NCBI RefSeq assembly: GCF_008245225.1
Contig: NZ_VTAW01000030.1
Location: 1 to 42,659, forward strand
Reading direction: 5' to 3'
Length of the DNA stretch: 42,659 nt
Source of the DNA: Natrialba swarupiae
GTDB taxonomy: Archaea > Halobacteriota > Halobacteria > Halobacteriales > Natrialbaceae
Under the pieces are notes generated by a model that made no database searches, was not told the origin of the DNA, and saw only the letters and a program-made list of their open reading frames with translations. Shown one piece after another: positions 24,247 through 33,258 of this stretch (within the stretch, counting starts at the first letter, position 1; the number at the start of each line of letters is the position of its first letter). The translations under genes and the position numbers were made by a program.

Positions 24247-26103
24247 TCAGTACTGTCCCGACTGCTCGTCGAACACCGCCTGGCAGAGCTTCTGCTCGGC
24301 CGTTCGAAGGTGCTCGTGAAACGTTGGCCGCGAGACGTCCATCGATTGGGCGAGTTCCTCGCCGGTGACGGGGCGAGGCCACTCGAAGTATCCACCGAGG
24401 TAGGCTCGGCGTAAGACCGCGAACTGGCGGTCGGTGAGGTTGTCCTCGAGTCGTTCGACGAACTCCTGGCGGGTATCGCCGATCTCGCGCTGGCGAACCG
24501 AGAGAACGCTCGTTCCATCGTAGCGATCCTCGAGCGCCTCGACGACCGACCGGACGTTCCCCGATTGGGGAACCTCGAGTTCGAACCCGGCGCGACCGTC
24601 CCGACATTCGATCGACCGGACGCGGGCACCACGGTCCGACAGTCGAGTGACGGGGTCGTCCTCGCCGACGAATTCGACGAGACACTCGTCGTCCCGGTCG
24701 ACGACGATTCGACAGTCGACGTCGTCGAGGCTCTCGGCGGCACGTCGGATGTCGTCGGCGTCGGCACCGGTGACGGTAAACAGGGAAGCCGTCCCGTCCC
24801 CCCGGTGGGTGGACCGACGATACTCGAGGCGACAGTCGGCTTCGGTGGAGACCGCGATCGGTGCGATCGCGTCGTCGACGAGTTCGAGTTCGACCGCGAC
24901 GATGGCGTCGGTCTCGAGGATCCGGCTGGTCTCGCGGGCGTTGATCCCGCTCGCCAGCGTGCGGGCGAGCGCGGAGAGAATTACCGTCTCGCGGTCGTCG
25001 ACGGGTCGGTCCTCGGCCATCCGAACGGTTATGACGCCGTACTCGATCTCGTTGTACGACAGCGAGAACGTCGCGTGGGTGTGCCCGTCGACCGTCTCGA
25101 CGGAGACGCTCTCGGTCGCCATCGCTTCCGGTGCCGAGCGGTCGGCGGTCACTCGATCGTGAGTGGACGTCTCGCCCGCACTCGCACGGACGTCGACGCC
25201 GCCCATCGTCGGGTTCCGTTCGCCGATCCAGGCACCGTCGTAGGCGGCTTCCGCGACGATTCGCTCACAGACCTCCGCCTCGAGTTCGGACCGGGTGGTC
25301 GAACCGGTCACGGCTGCGGTGACGTCCTGGACGAGTCCCTCGATCCGGTCGAGGACGTACTCCAGTTCCTCGGTTCGGCGCTCGAGTTCGAGTTCGGCCT
25401 GCTTGCGCGCCGTCACGTCGTTCTGGAAGCCGACGAAGTGCGTGAGTTCTCCACGATCGTTCCGAAGGGGAGCGACCGTCACCTCGTTCCAGAACTCGGT
25501 GCCGTCTGCGCGATAATTTTTCAACTCGACGGTGACGGGGCGTCGTTCCTCGATTCCGGCGCGCAACTCGTCGATTGCATCTTCGTCGGTCTCTTCCCCT
25601 TGCAGGAACCGGCAGTTCTGGCCGACGATGTCGTCGAAGTTGTAGCCGGTGACACGCTCGAAGGTCTCGTTGACGTAAATCAGTGGGTTGTCTGCTCGGT
25701 CTGGATCCGAGATGACGGCTCCGACCGGGGCCTCAGCGATCGCACGCTCCTTGAGGGCCCGATCGTCGTCCTCCTGTTCGCGCTCCCCGTCTGATTCGAA
25801 CGTGATCGTTACCCCGTCAGTACCCCGGTGTATCCGCGCCCCGGTCCACCTCCCCTCGAGATCGACGTGTCTCGCCGTTCCGGCTGCCGTCTCCTCGACC
25901 GCCTCCGCGAGTCGATCCCAGCCCTCGAGCGCCGTCGCCCCGGGGTTGTCGTCGGAAATTTCGAACGCCTCACGCGCTGCCCGATTGGCGTACGTGACCG
26001 TCCCGTCGACGATGGCGACGACCGGATCGACGATCCGCTCGAGTACGGCTCTCGTCGGTCCACCGTCACCCCTGCTACCGTTCGCTGACTCGACGTCGTC
26101 CAT
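24247..26103 (-). CDS. LOV-domain Bat-type (HTH-10) transcription regulator
   Basis: 618 residues from the ATG at 26103. Order: a PAS-like domain (about 20-105), a LOV-type PAS domain (about 115-235) with the flavin signature GQNCRFLQG (Cys at about 164), a GAF domain (about 260-400), a Bat-specific strand-rich domain (about 400-545) and a C-terminal HTH-10 (LTDRQFAVLRRAYLGGYFEW, then TGEELAQSMDVSRPTFHEHL). The LOV Cys, the preceding Asn and the following RFLQ are the residues that form a blue-light FMN adduct in plant phototropins. It may therefore be a light- or redox-responsive one-component regulator. Targets unknown; no opsin gene is in the window. Confidence 0.9.
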   Translation of the reverse strand: MDDVESANGSRGDGGPTRAVLERIVDPVVAIVDGTVTYANRAAREAFEISDDNPGATALEGWDRLAEAVEETAAGTARHVDLEGRWTGARIHRGTDGVTITFESDGEREQEDDDRALKERAIAEAPVGAVISDPDRADNPLIYVNETFERVTGYNFDDIVGQNCRFLQGEETDEDAIDELRAGIEERRPVTVELKNYRADGTEFWNEVTVAPLRNDRGELTHFVGFQNDVTARKQAELELERRTEELEYVLDRIEGLVQDVTAAVTGSTTRSELEAEVCERIVAEAAYDGAWIGERNPTMGGVDVRASAGETSTHDRVTADRSAPEAMATESVSVETVDGHTHATFSLSYNEIEYGVITVRMAEDRPVDDRETVILSALARTLASGINARETSRILETDAIVAVELELVDDAIAPIAVSTEADCRLEYRRSTHRGDGTASLFTVTGADADDIRRAAESLDDVDCRIVVDRDDECLVEFVGEDDPVTRLSDRGARVRSIECRDGRAGFELEVPQSGNVRSVVEALEDRYDGTSVLSVRQREIGDTRQEFVERLEDNLTDRQFAVLRRAYLGGYFEWPRPVTGEELAQSMDVSRPTFHEHLRTAEQKLCQAVFDEQSGQY

Positions 26104-26212
26104 GCCTACAGATACGCGGCGATCCGCAAAGAACCATGGTGATCCGGCCGACAGTTCGGCTCTCGAACCGGTACCCACGACGCTTATAATCGTTCATGGT
26201 ATATCGTTATAT

Positions 26213-26401
26213 ATGTCACTGAGTCACACACCGTTCGAACGCCTCCGACAGAAGCTCGAAGATTCCGAACTCGAGTGTCGTCAGTGTGGATTCCGGGACA
26301 CCGACGGCGGATGGCGCGTTACGACGACGGGGAGTCGGGTTCGGTACCAGTTCGTCTGTCCGTCGTGCTCGGCCGTCGAGACCCGAGAGATGCGACTGTA
26401 A
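26213..26401 (+). CDS. Small zinc-finger protein (HVO_0649-like)
   Basis: 62 residues starting MSLSHTPFERLRQKLEDSEL, with CRQCGF and CPSCSA knuckles separated by about 25 residues of strand-forming sequence (GGWRVTTTGSRVRYQFV). The layout (FERLR start, CxxCG, CPSC) resembles haloarchaeal micro-zinc-fingers annotated as HVO_0649 family. Two AT-rich boxes, CTTATAAT about 27 nt and GTATATCG about 15 nt before the ATG, mark a strong promoter. It is divergent from the LOV regulator. Function unknown. Confidence 0.82.
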   Translation: MSLSHTPFERLRQKLEDSELECRQCGFRDTDGGWRVTTTGSRVRYQFVCPSCSAVETREMRL

Positions 26402-26557
26402 CCGGCACCGTTCTCTCGGTCCGCGTCTCCGTTCCCACCAGCGGAGTCGATCCCGGCGTGTCTCGAGGTCGCCTATGGTGGTGGTCACGCCCGGATCGAC
26501 CGCGGGAGGACGGCGACAGACGAAGCCGCTTTACGCGTCGGCCCGCTTTTCCCGCCA

Positions 26558-27658
26558 ATGAGTAAACCCACGCCCGACGTCTACGAGCAGGGCAAGGGCA
26601 TGGACGCCCACAACCAGGTGATGCGCGAGATTCGATCGCGCAAGGAGGCGAGCTACGATCCACACGAACCGACTCGCGTCTGGCTCGACGAGGACAACAC
26701 GCCCGACGGCGTCAAACAGAGCCTGACGATCATATTGAACACGGGCGGCTGTCGGTGGGCCCGCGCCGGCGGCTGTACGATGTGTGGCTACGTCGCGGAA
26801 AGCGTCGACGGCGGTTCCGTCTCCCACGACGCCCTGATGGACCAGATCGACGTCTGTCTCGCACACGAGGCCGAGAATGGGGACGAACCCGCCGAGTTGA
26901 TCAAGATCTACACCTCCGGCTCCTTCTTCGACGAACGCGAGGTTGGCGCCGAAACCCGCAAAGCGATCGCCGAGACGTTCGCCGACCGCGAGCGTATCGT
27001 CCTCGAGTCACTGCCCGATTTCGTCGACCGCGAGAAGATCGGCGAGTTCACCCAGTACGGGATCGACACCGACGTCGCCATCGGCCTCGAGACGGCCACG
27101 GATCGGGTGCGTCACGACTGCGTGAACAAGTACTTCGACTTCGCCGACTTCGAGGACGCCTGCGCCGAGGCGGCGGCCGCCGACGACGCGGCGGCAGAGG
27201 GGGCTGACGCTGGCGTCAAGGCTTATCTCCTGATGAAACCGCCCTTCCTCACGGAGTCGGAAGCCATCGAGGACATGATCGACTCGATCGAACGCTGTGC
27301 GGACGTCTCCGGCTGTCACACCGTCTCGATGAACCCCTGTAACGTCCAGCGCTACACGATGGTCGACGAACTCTACTTTTCGAGCGGCTACCGGCCGCCG
27401 TGGCTTTGGTCGGTCGCCCACGTCCTCGAAAAAACGGCCGACGTCGACGCCATCGTCGTCTCCGATCCCGTCGGCCACGGCTCCGACCGCGGGCCACACA
27501 ACTGCGGCGAGTGCGACGACCTCGTCCAGAAGGCAATCAAGGACTTCGATCTCCGGCAGGATCCGTCGGTGTTCGAGCAGGTCTCCTGTGAGTGTGAACT
27601 GACCTGGGAGACCGTCCGCGAACGCGAGCGTGGGTTCAACCAGCCGCTGACCCGGTAA
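26558..27658 (+). CDS. Archaeosine biosynthesis radical SAM protein RaSEA
   Basis: 366 residues. RaSEA works with ArcS to convert lysine-modified preQ0 at position 15 of archaeal tRNA into archaeosine. The cluster motif is CRWARAGGCTMCGY (C-x7-C-x2-C at about 65-76), the long-spaced version of the radical-SAM triad typical of this family, preceded by LTIILNTGG. TSGSFFDEREVG, VLESLPDF and AIGLETATDRVRHDCVNKYF follow. A C-terminal HNCGECDDLVQKAIKDFDLR adds Cys residues. CTTTACGCG lies 30 nt before the ATG. No other archaeosine gene is nearby. Confidence 0.9.
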   Translation: MSKPTPDVYEQGKGMDAHNQVMREIRSRKEASYDPHEPTRVWLDEDNTPDGVKQSLTIILNTGGCRWARAGGCTMCGYVAESVDGGSVSHDALMDQIDVCLAHEAENGDEPAELIKIYTSGSFFDEREVGAETRKAIAETFADRERIVLESLPDFVDREKIGEFTQYGIDTDVAIGLETATDRVRHDCVNKYFDFADFEDACAEAAAADDAAAEGADAGVKAYLLMKPPFLTESEAIEDMIDSIERCADVSGCHTVSMNPCNVQRYTMVDELYFSSGYRPPWLWSVAHVLEKTADVDAIVVSDPVGHGSDRGPHNCGECDDLVQKAIKDFDLRQDPSVFEQVSCECELTWETVRERERGFNQPLTR

Positions 27659-27750
27659 CGAACCGCTGATCCACTCCCGTCGTGCCGTCGCCCCGATACC
27701 GAATCTCTCGGGGTGTCTCTCTTTGTACTCGGTTCACGTCGGAACGAACC

Positions 27751-28422
27751 GTGACCGAGGATCACCCTCGAGCAGACCGCGAGTCAGCCAAAACGGGCTC
27801 CGAGTCGAATTCCCCCGATGCTGGGTCCCCTCCAAACTCGATCCGGGACGAGTCCAACTCGAGTGACCTCACTCCGGGCGTAGACGGTGCTGACGGCCCC
27901 GTTCCCGTCGCGGGGACGGACCACGAGCCCTCGCCGCTTTTGCGGACGGTTCTCGAGGGGCGCTCGGATGGCCGTGCACTCGACGTCGCGACCGGTCTGG
28001 GCCGGAACGCGATCGCCCTCGCCGACGCCGGTTGGCGCGTCGACGCAATCGACGTCTCGAGGTCGCAACTCGAGCGTGCACGCGAGCACGCCGTCTCGCG
28101 GCCCGCCGCCGTCGAGTGGATTCTGGCCGACGTCGACAGCTACGCCTTTCCCGAGGCAGTATACGACGTCGTGACGATCAGCTTCTACGACGCCCGCGAG
28201 CGTCTTTCTTCGATACTGTCGGCGCTCGCTCCGGGCGGGTTCCTCTTTTACGAACACTACCTCGAGTCGACCGACAGAACTGGACCGGGCGATCGCCACC
28301 GGTTCGCGTCGAACGAGCTCCTGTCGGTGTCTACCGATCTGAGGGTGCTGTACTACGCCGAGTACCGCGTCGACGGCGAACCCCGAGTCACGCTCGTGGC
28401 TCGCAAGCCGGACGATCAGTAG
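27751..28422 (+). CDS. Class I SAM-dependent methyltransferase, paralogue of 18773
   Basis: 223 residues from the GTG at 27751; the open frame extends to 27682 but the added part reads poorly. The first about 60 residues are a disordered Ser/Asp/Pro tail. The Rossmann core has ALDVATGLGRNAIALADAGW, VDAIDVSRSQLE, ILADVDSYAF and APGGFLFYEHYLE. The C-terminal ..DRHRFASNELL to YRVDGEPRVTLVARKP matches the equivalent part of the methyltransferase at 18773. It converges with metX. Substrate unknown. Confidence 0.82.
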   Translation: MTEDHPRADRESAKTGSESNSPDAGSPPNSIRDESNSSDLTPGVDGADGPVPVAGTDHEPSPLLRTVLEGRSDGRALDVATGLGRNAIALADAGWRVDAIDVSRSQLERAREHAVSRPAAVEWILADVDSYAFPEAVYDVVTISFYDARERLSSILSALAPGGFLFYEHYLESTDRTGPGDRHRFASNELLSVSTDLRVLYYAEYRVDGEPRVTLVARKPDDQ

Positions 28423-28512
28423 GCGCAAGCGGGAGGTGGGCGCGAACGCACGGTTTCGCCGTCACGTTTTCTTCGCGAACGGTATCGGAATCGGACTCGT
28501 GTACGCCTAAAC

Positions 28513-29718
28513 TCAATCGGAGAAGAGACTCGAGTGAACCGGAGCGAACTCGTCTTCGTCGTCGGATTCGTCGTCGGTGTCGGTGATCGATCGGCCCTCG
28601 AGACCGGTCTCGAGGAGGTCCGAAAGCGGCGGGCCGACCTTCTCGGGTTCGACGAGGAAGGCGTCGTGGCCGTGGTCGGATTCGACGACGTGGTGGGCGA
28701 CGTCGACGCCAGCGGTGCGACAGGCGTCGGCGAGCGCCTCGGACTGCTCGACGGTGAAGTGCCAGTCGCCGGTAAAGGAGACGGCGAGCAGTTCGCCCTC
28801 GAAGGCCGCGAGGGCGTCGGCATCGGATTCGTAACCAGCAGCGAGGTCGAAATCGTCCATCGCGCGGGTCAGGTAGAGGTAGCTGTTCGCGTCGAAGCGG
28901 TCGGTGAACTTGTCGGCCTGGTAGTCGAGGTACGACTCGACCTCGCGGTACGGGAAAAAGGCGGCGGCGGGATCGGGCGGGCTCTCGCGGACCGTCTCAC
29001 GACCTGCCGAGCGGCGGCCGAACTTCCGTGCCATCGACGCCTTCGAGAGGTACATGATGTGGCCGATCTGTCTCGCGCGTGCGAGTCCCTCCTCGGGCTT
29101 CGGTCCGTCGTAGTAGTGGCCCTCGTTCCAGTTCGGATCCGCGGTGATGGCACGGCGCGCGACCGTATCCAGCGCGAGACACTGCGCATCGAGGCGTGCG
29201 GCCGCCGCGACCGCCGCGGCGCGGTCGACGTCGTCGGGATAGCGGCGCAACCAGTCTAAGACGTTCATCCCGCCGACGCTCCCGCCGACGACTGCGTGGA
29301 GCCGACCGACGCCGAGCGCATCGAGCAGTTCGCGCTGTGCCTGGGTCCAGTCTCCGACCGTCACAGGCGGGAAATCGGTCCCGTACGGGTCGCCTGTTTC
29401 CGGGTTCGTACTCGCCGGGCCAGTCGTACCGTAACACGAACCCGGAACGTTCGCACAGACGACGTAGTACTCGGTAGTGTCGATGGCCTTCCCGGGCCCG
29501 ACGACGTCACCCCACCAGGCCCGTGCCTGACCGGCGGTCTCGTCGCCCGCGTCGGGTCGGCGCGCCACGTGGGCGCTGCCGGTCAGGGCGTGACAGACCA
29601 GAACGGCGTTCGTCCCGTCGAACTCGCCGTAGGTCTCGTAGGCCACCTCGAGCGAGGGGATCGACTCCCCGGACTCGAACCGAAACTCGCCGAGGTCGAT
29701 CGTGTCTTTCGTCGTCAT
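28513..29718 (-). CDS. metX: Homoserine O-acetyltransferase
   Basis: 401 residues of alpha/beta-hydrolase fold that acetylates homoserine with acetyl-CoA for methionine synthesis. Motifs: [30 protein letters not shown], the nucleophile elbow [27 protein letters not shown] with its Asp, and [12 protein letters not shown] with the catalytic His. The C-terminal about 40 acidic residues are a haloarchaeal addition. The ATG overlaps the end of metY by 4 nt, so the pair is translated from one message. Haloarchaeal members of this family are annotated with acetyl specificity; succinyl specificity is not excluded from sequence alone. Confidence 0.93.
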   Translation of the reverse strand: MTTKDTIDLGEFRFESGESIPSLEVAYETYGEFDGTNAVLVCHALTGSAHVARRPDAGDETAGQARAWWGDVVGPGKAIDTTEYYVVCANVPGSCYGTTGPASTNPETGDPYGTDFPPVTVGDWTQAQRELLDALGVGRLHAVVGGSVGGMNVLDWLRRYPDDVDRAAAVAAAARLDAQCLALDTVARRAITADPNWNEGHYYDGPKPEEGLARARQIGHIMYLSKASMARKFGRRSAGRETVRESPPDPAAAFFPYREVESYLDYQADKFTDRFDANSYLYLTRAMDDFDLAAGYESDADALAAFEGELLAVSFTGDWHFTVEQSEALADACRTAGVDVAHHVVESDHGHDAFLVEPEKVGPPLSDLLETGLEGRSITDTDDESDDEDEFAPVHSSLFSD

Positions 29719-31052
29719 GTGTCGACCTGGCCCTCCGTGGTCTCCCGTGTTGCGGTTTCGATCGCGTACTCGAGGTCCGCGAGGATGTCTGCGGGGTCTT
29801 CGATGCCGACGGACATCCGGACCAGATCGCGCGTCACGCCCGCCTCCTCCTGTTCTTCGGGGGAGAGTTGGCCGTGGGTCGTACTCGCCGGGTGGATGAC
29901 GAGCGTCTTCGCGTCGCCGATGTTCGCGAGGAACTGGGCGAGGTCGACGTTCTCACAGAAGCGCTTGCCGGCTTCGTACCCTCCGTCGAGGCCGAACGCG
30001 ACCATGCCGCCGTAATCGGCGAGATACTGCGAGGCGTTGTCGTGGGTCGTATGGGAGTCGAGACCTGGGTAGGTGACCCAGGCGACGTCGTCGTGGTCGG
30101 CGAGGTAGTCGGCGACGATGGCGGCGTTCTCGCAGTGTTTCTCGACCCGCAACGGAAGCGACTCGAGCCCCTGCAGGGTCTGCCAGGCGTCGAAGGGTGA
30201 CTGCTGGTTGCCCAGACTCCGGAGCGAGCGGTAGCGGACGGTCGCGGCGAAGGGCGCGTCGGGAAAGTCACGCGAGAAGTCGACGTCGTGATAGGCGTGG
30301 TTCTGTCCGGCGACTTCGTCGTAGCCGTGCTCGCCCCAGGGGAACGTCCCGCCGTCGACGAGGACGCCGCCAACGGTGGTCCCGGAGCCGTGGAGCCACT
30401 TCGTCGTCGACTCCCAGACGACGTCGGCGCCGTGTTCCAGCGGTCGACAGAGTGCGGGCGTCGCGAACGTGTTGTCGACGACGAGCGGAACGCCGTTCTC
30501 GTGGGCGATCTCGGAGAGGCGTTCGAAATCCGGCGTGACGAGCGAGGGGTTACCGATCGTCTCGACGTGGACGAACGCGGTATCCTCGTCGATCGCGTCC
30601 TCGTAGGCGTCGTACTCGAGCGTCGGGACGAACGTCGTCTCGATGTTCCGCCGGGAGGCCGTCTTCGAGAAGTAGGTGCTCGTCCCGCCGTAGGTGTCCG
30701 TCGAACAGACCACGGTGTCGCCGGCCTCGGCGAGGACGAGCGTCGCGGAGTCGAGGGCGGCCATCCCGCTACCCGTCGCGACCGCGCCCGCACCGCCCTC
30801 GAGGGCGGCGAGGCGATCCTCAAGCGTCGTCACGGTCGGGTTCGCGATCCGCGAGTAGATGTAGCCGTCGTCCTCTAACGCGTAGCGGGACGCGGCGGTG
30901 TCTGCGTCTTCGAACACGTAGGAGGTGGTCTGGTGGATCGCCGGTGCCATCGCCCCCGTCTCCGGATCGGGCCGCTGTCCTGCGTGTACGCTTCGTGTCC
31001 CGAGTCCGTGCCCGGGACAGTCCGGATCGCCGTCGCTCCCGTCGTCGCTCAT
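29715..31052 (-). CDS. metY: O-acetylhomoserine aminocarboxypropyltransferase
   Basis: 445 residues, PLP enzyme of the Cys/Met metabolism family. It makes homocysteine directly from O-acetylhomoserine and sulfide. Landmarks: [79 protein letters not shown], the PLP lysine in [11 protein letters not shown], and [20 protein letters not shown]. First gene of the metYX unit. A 12-bp perfect palindrome sits 5 nt before the ATG, with a TATA-like CATATGAA at about -30. Confidence 0.93.
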   Translation of the reverse strand: MSDDGSDGDPDCPGHGLGTRSVHAGQRPDPETGAMAPAIHQTTSYVFEDADTAASRYALEDDGYIYSRIANPTVTTLEDRLAALEGGAGAVATGSGMAALDSATLVLAEAGDTVVCSTDTYGGTSTYFSKTASRRNIETTFVPTLEYDAYEDAIDEDTAFVHVETIGNPSLVTPDFERLSEIAHENGVPLVVDNTFATPALCRPLEHGADVVWESTTKWLHGSGTTVGGVLVDGGTFPWGEHGYDEVAGQNHAYHDVDFSRDFPDAPFAATVRYRSLRSLGNQQSPFDAWQTLQGLESLPLRVEKHCENAAIVADYLADHDDVAWVTYPGLDSHTTHDNASQYLADYGGMVAFGLDGGYEAGKRFCENVDLAQFLANIGDAKTLVIHPASTTHGQLSPEEQEEAGVTRDLVRMSVGIEDPADILADLEYAIETATRETTEGQVDT

Positions 31053-31056
31053 GTTT

Positions 31057-31068
31057 AGTATGCATACT
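31057..31068 (-). promoter_or_regulatory. Palindromic operator candidate of the metYX operon
   Basis: AGTATGCATACT is a perfect 12-bp palindrome ending 5 nt before the metY ATG, between the TATA-like CATATGAA (about 27-32 nt before the ATG) and the expected start of a leaderless transcript. A bound dimer there would block initiation, so it may mediate methionine-dependent repression. The sequence and position are direct; the regulator is unknown. Confidence 0.5.
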
Positions 31069-31286
31069 GCCCCACGTTCATATGCGTCTCAGTAACGGCA
31101 AAATCCGCTGGCCGTGTCACCAGTTCACACTCTAATGGCGACCTCGACGGTGCACGGCACCGATCACCGACCGTGTCGACATCCTCGCGTCTCCCCCTGT
31201 CACCGCCGACGCAGCCTCGAGTGCCCGTCGACACACCACGAAGCGAGACGGACGCTTTCATAGTCGGTCGGTTCCTATCCGCGACC

Positions 31287-32525
31287 GTGCGATCGAGCGA
31301 TCGCGACCGAATCGTCCTCGCCGCCGTCGTCTTCGCGGTGATGTTCTCACAGCTGTTGCTTTATCCCGGCATCGCGACGCTCGTCGAAACCCTGGGTGCG
31401 GACGCGACGAGTTCGCCTTTCGCCGCGACGCCACTCGACGCCAGCATGTGGTTTCTGGTGGCCGAGTTCGCCGCCTACGTCGCGTTCGTCGGCGTCTGGG
31501 GCGTGGTCAGCGACGTCACCGGCCGTCGAACCCCGCTGATCGTCGTGGGCGCGATCGCCGGTGCGGCGGGGTACGCGGCTCTCGCCGTCGTTCCGGCCCT
31601 AGGGTCGATCCCGTTCGAGGGCGTACTCATCGTGCGGGTCTTTCAGGGCGCGACCACGATCGGTGCGCTCTCGCTGACGATGACCATGCTGATGGACCTC
31701 GAGGGAGGACACGGACGGAACATGGGCGCTGCGGGAATCGCGATCGGTCTCGGTGCAGCCCTCGGCGCGCCGATCGGCGGCCAGCTAACCGAACTCGATC
31801 CGGTTGCCCCGCTGGTCGTCGCGGCGACTCTGCTGGTCGGCGTCGGCGCCGCGGTTTCGCTCGTCGAGGACCGAGCGCCCACCACACGACGGACCGCCCG
31901 CGCGCTCCTCGAGGGCGTTCGACGGCGGCCGACGCTCTCGGTTCCCTACGCGTTCGGGTTCGTCGATCGGATGACCGCCGGCTTCTTCGCGCTCGTCGGC
32001 ACGCTCTACTTCCAGGAGACGTTCGGCCTCACCGCGGGCGCGACGGGACTCCTGCTCGCGTGTTTTTTCGCGCCGTTCGCGCTGTTGCAGTATCCGATGG
32101 GCGCGCTCTCGGATCGGATCGGCCGCGCGGTTCCGATCGTCGTCGGTTCGCTCTGTTACGGCCTCGGAATCCTCGCTGTCGGCGCGGCTCCGTCCGTCGC
32201 CGTCGCAGCCGTCGCGATGGTCTCCATCGGCGTCCTCGGCGCGCTGGTCTCGCCGACGACGATGGCGCTCGTCACCGACCTCGCCGCCGAGGACGAACGC
32301 GGCCTGGCGATGGCTGGCTTCAACCTCGCCGGCAGCCTCGGCTTTCTCGGCGGCTTCCTCGTCGGCGCGACCGTCGCCGGATCGTTCGGCTACGATCTCG
32401 CCTTCCTGGTCGTCGGGGGCCTCGAAATCGCGATCGCGATCGTCGCGGCACCCGTCTTCCTCCGTCTTTCGATCGGCACGAGTGGATCGATCACCGACAG
32501 CGACAGGGTCGGTCACTCCGAGTAA
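31287..32525 (+). CDS. Major facilitator superfamily transporter
   Basis: 412 residues from the GTG at 31287, which has TTTCATAGT about 27-30 nt upstream; the open frame to 31173 adds a non-hydrophobic 38-residue part. Twelve helices. The MFS loop-2/3 motif is GVVSDVTGRRTPLIV and its repeat in the second half GALSDRIGRAVPIVV. RVFQGATTIGALSL and GAALGAPIGGQL match drug:H+ antiporter (DHA) motifs, so an efflux function is plausible. Divergent from metY. Substrate unknown. Confidence 0.87.
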   Translation: MRSSDRDRIVLAAVVFAVMFSQLLLYPGIATLVETLGADATSSPFAATPLDASMWFLVAEFAAYVAFVGVWGVVSDVTGRRTPLIVVGAIAGAAGYAALAVVPALGSIPFEGVLIVRVFQGATTIGALSLTMTMLMDLEGGHGRNMGAAGIAIGLGAALGAPIGGQLTELDPVAPLVVAATLLVGVGAAVSLVEDRAPTTRRTARALLEGVRRRPTLSVPYAFGFVDRMTAGFFALVGTLYFQETFGLTAGATGLLLACFFAPFALLQYPMGALSDRIGRAVPIVVGSLCYGLGILAVGAAPSVAVAAVAMVSIGVLGALVSPTTMALVTDLAAEDERGLAMAGFNLAGSLGFLGGFLVGATVAGSFGYDLAFLVVGGLEIAIAIVAAPVFLRLSIGTSGSITDSDRVGHSE

Positions 32526-32649
32526 TGTAACCGTACTGGGGTACGTGTTTATCCCGACAGATACGTCGAAAATTCTTGGTATGTAATCGCATGACTACGG
32601 ACGGAGAGAGGGTGTCAATTTTTATGTGCTCATCTCCAACGACTGTCTG

Positions 32650-33123
32650 ATGACACGAGAGAACCCAATTTCACGGCGGACCACGTTGAAGCTCACCGGT
32701 GCGGCAGCAGCGACCGCCCTCGTCGCAGGGTGTAGCGACGACGGCAACGGCAACGGTAACGGCAACGGCGACGACGGAGTCGACGGCATCGCGATCGATC
32801 CCGGCACCGACATCCGATTCGACGGTCAGACCGCCGGCTGGGAGGGTCTCGAGCCCTCGTCGATCGAGAGCGAACAGAACCCGACGCTCGTCTTAGAGGA
32901 AGGCGGCGAGTACACCATCGGTTGGACCGAAGGCGACGGCGCGTTCCACAACATCGAGATTCGCGACGACGGCGACGACGTCGTCGACGACCTCCAGACC
33001 GACGAAACCGACGACGACGAGCCCGACGACCAGATCCTCGAGTTCGAAGCCAGCGCCGAGATGGCCCAGTACGTGTGTGAGCCACACGAGACGACCATGG
33101 TCGGCGACCTTCAGGTCGAATAA
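32650..33123 (+). CDS. Plastocyanin/halocyanin-like blue copper lipoprotein
   Basis: 157 residues from the ATG at 32650, with TTTTTATG about 30 nt upstream. Tat signal SRRTTLKLTGAAAATALVAG and lipobox Cys, then a Gly-Asn repeat linker (GNGNGNGNGDDG) to a cupredoxin domain. Copper ligands: His in GAFHNIEI and Cys, His, Met in YVCEPHETTM. Membrane-anchored electron carrier on the outer cell surface, as known for halocyanin. It is shorter and more acidic than typical family members. Redox partners are not obvious here. Confidence 0.9.
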   Translation: MTRENPISRRTTLKLTGAAAATALVAGCSDDGNGNGNGNGDDGVDGIAIDPGTDIRFDGQTAGWEGLEPSSIESEQNPTLVLEEGGEYTIGWTEGDGAFHNIEIRDDGDDVVDDLQTDETDDDEPDDQILEFEASAEMAQYVCEPHETTMVGDLQVE

Positions 33124-33258
33124 CGGCTGCGATCGCGAACCCACTTCTGGGGTTTTCGACGTTTTCGTGCGACGACGCCGAGTTTACGGTCGGTCGGATC
33201 GGTCTCCGACCTTCGAACCCGTCACCGCGTCACTGGGATCCCGCTGGTATCGGTCCGT

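Noticed and set aside
24171-24319. Plus-strand frame starting MRIVVALFRRSLNLLE, with Cys pairs
   Set aside because: It overlaps the well-supported LOV regulator gene on the other strand and lacks promoter or homology.
32720-32780. GGCAACGGTAACGG-type simple repeat in the blue-copper gene
   Set aside because: It encodes a Gly-Asn linker common after haloarchaeal lipoboxes; not a CRISPR or mobile repeat.
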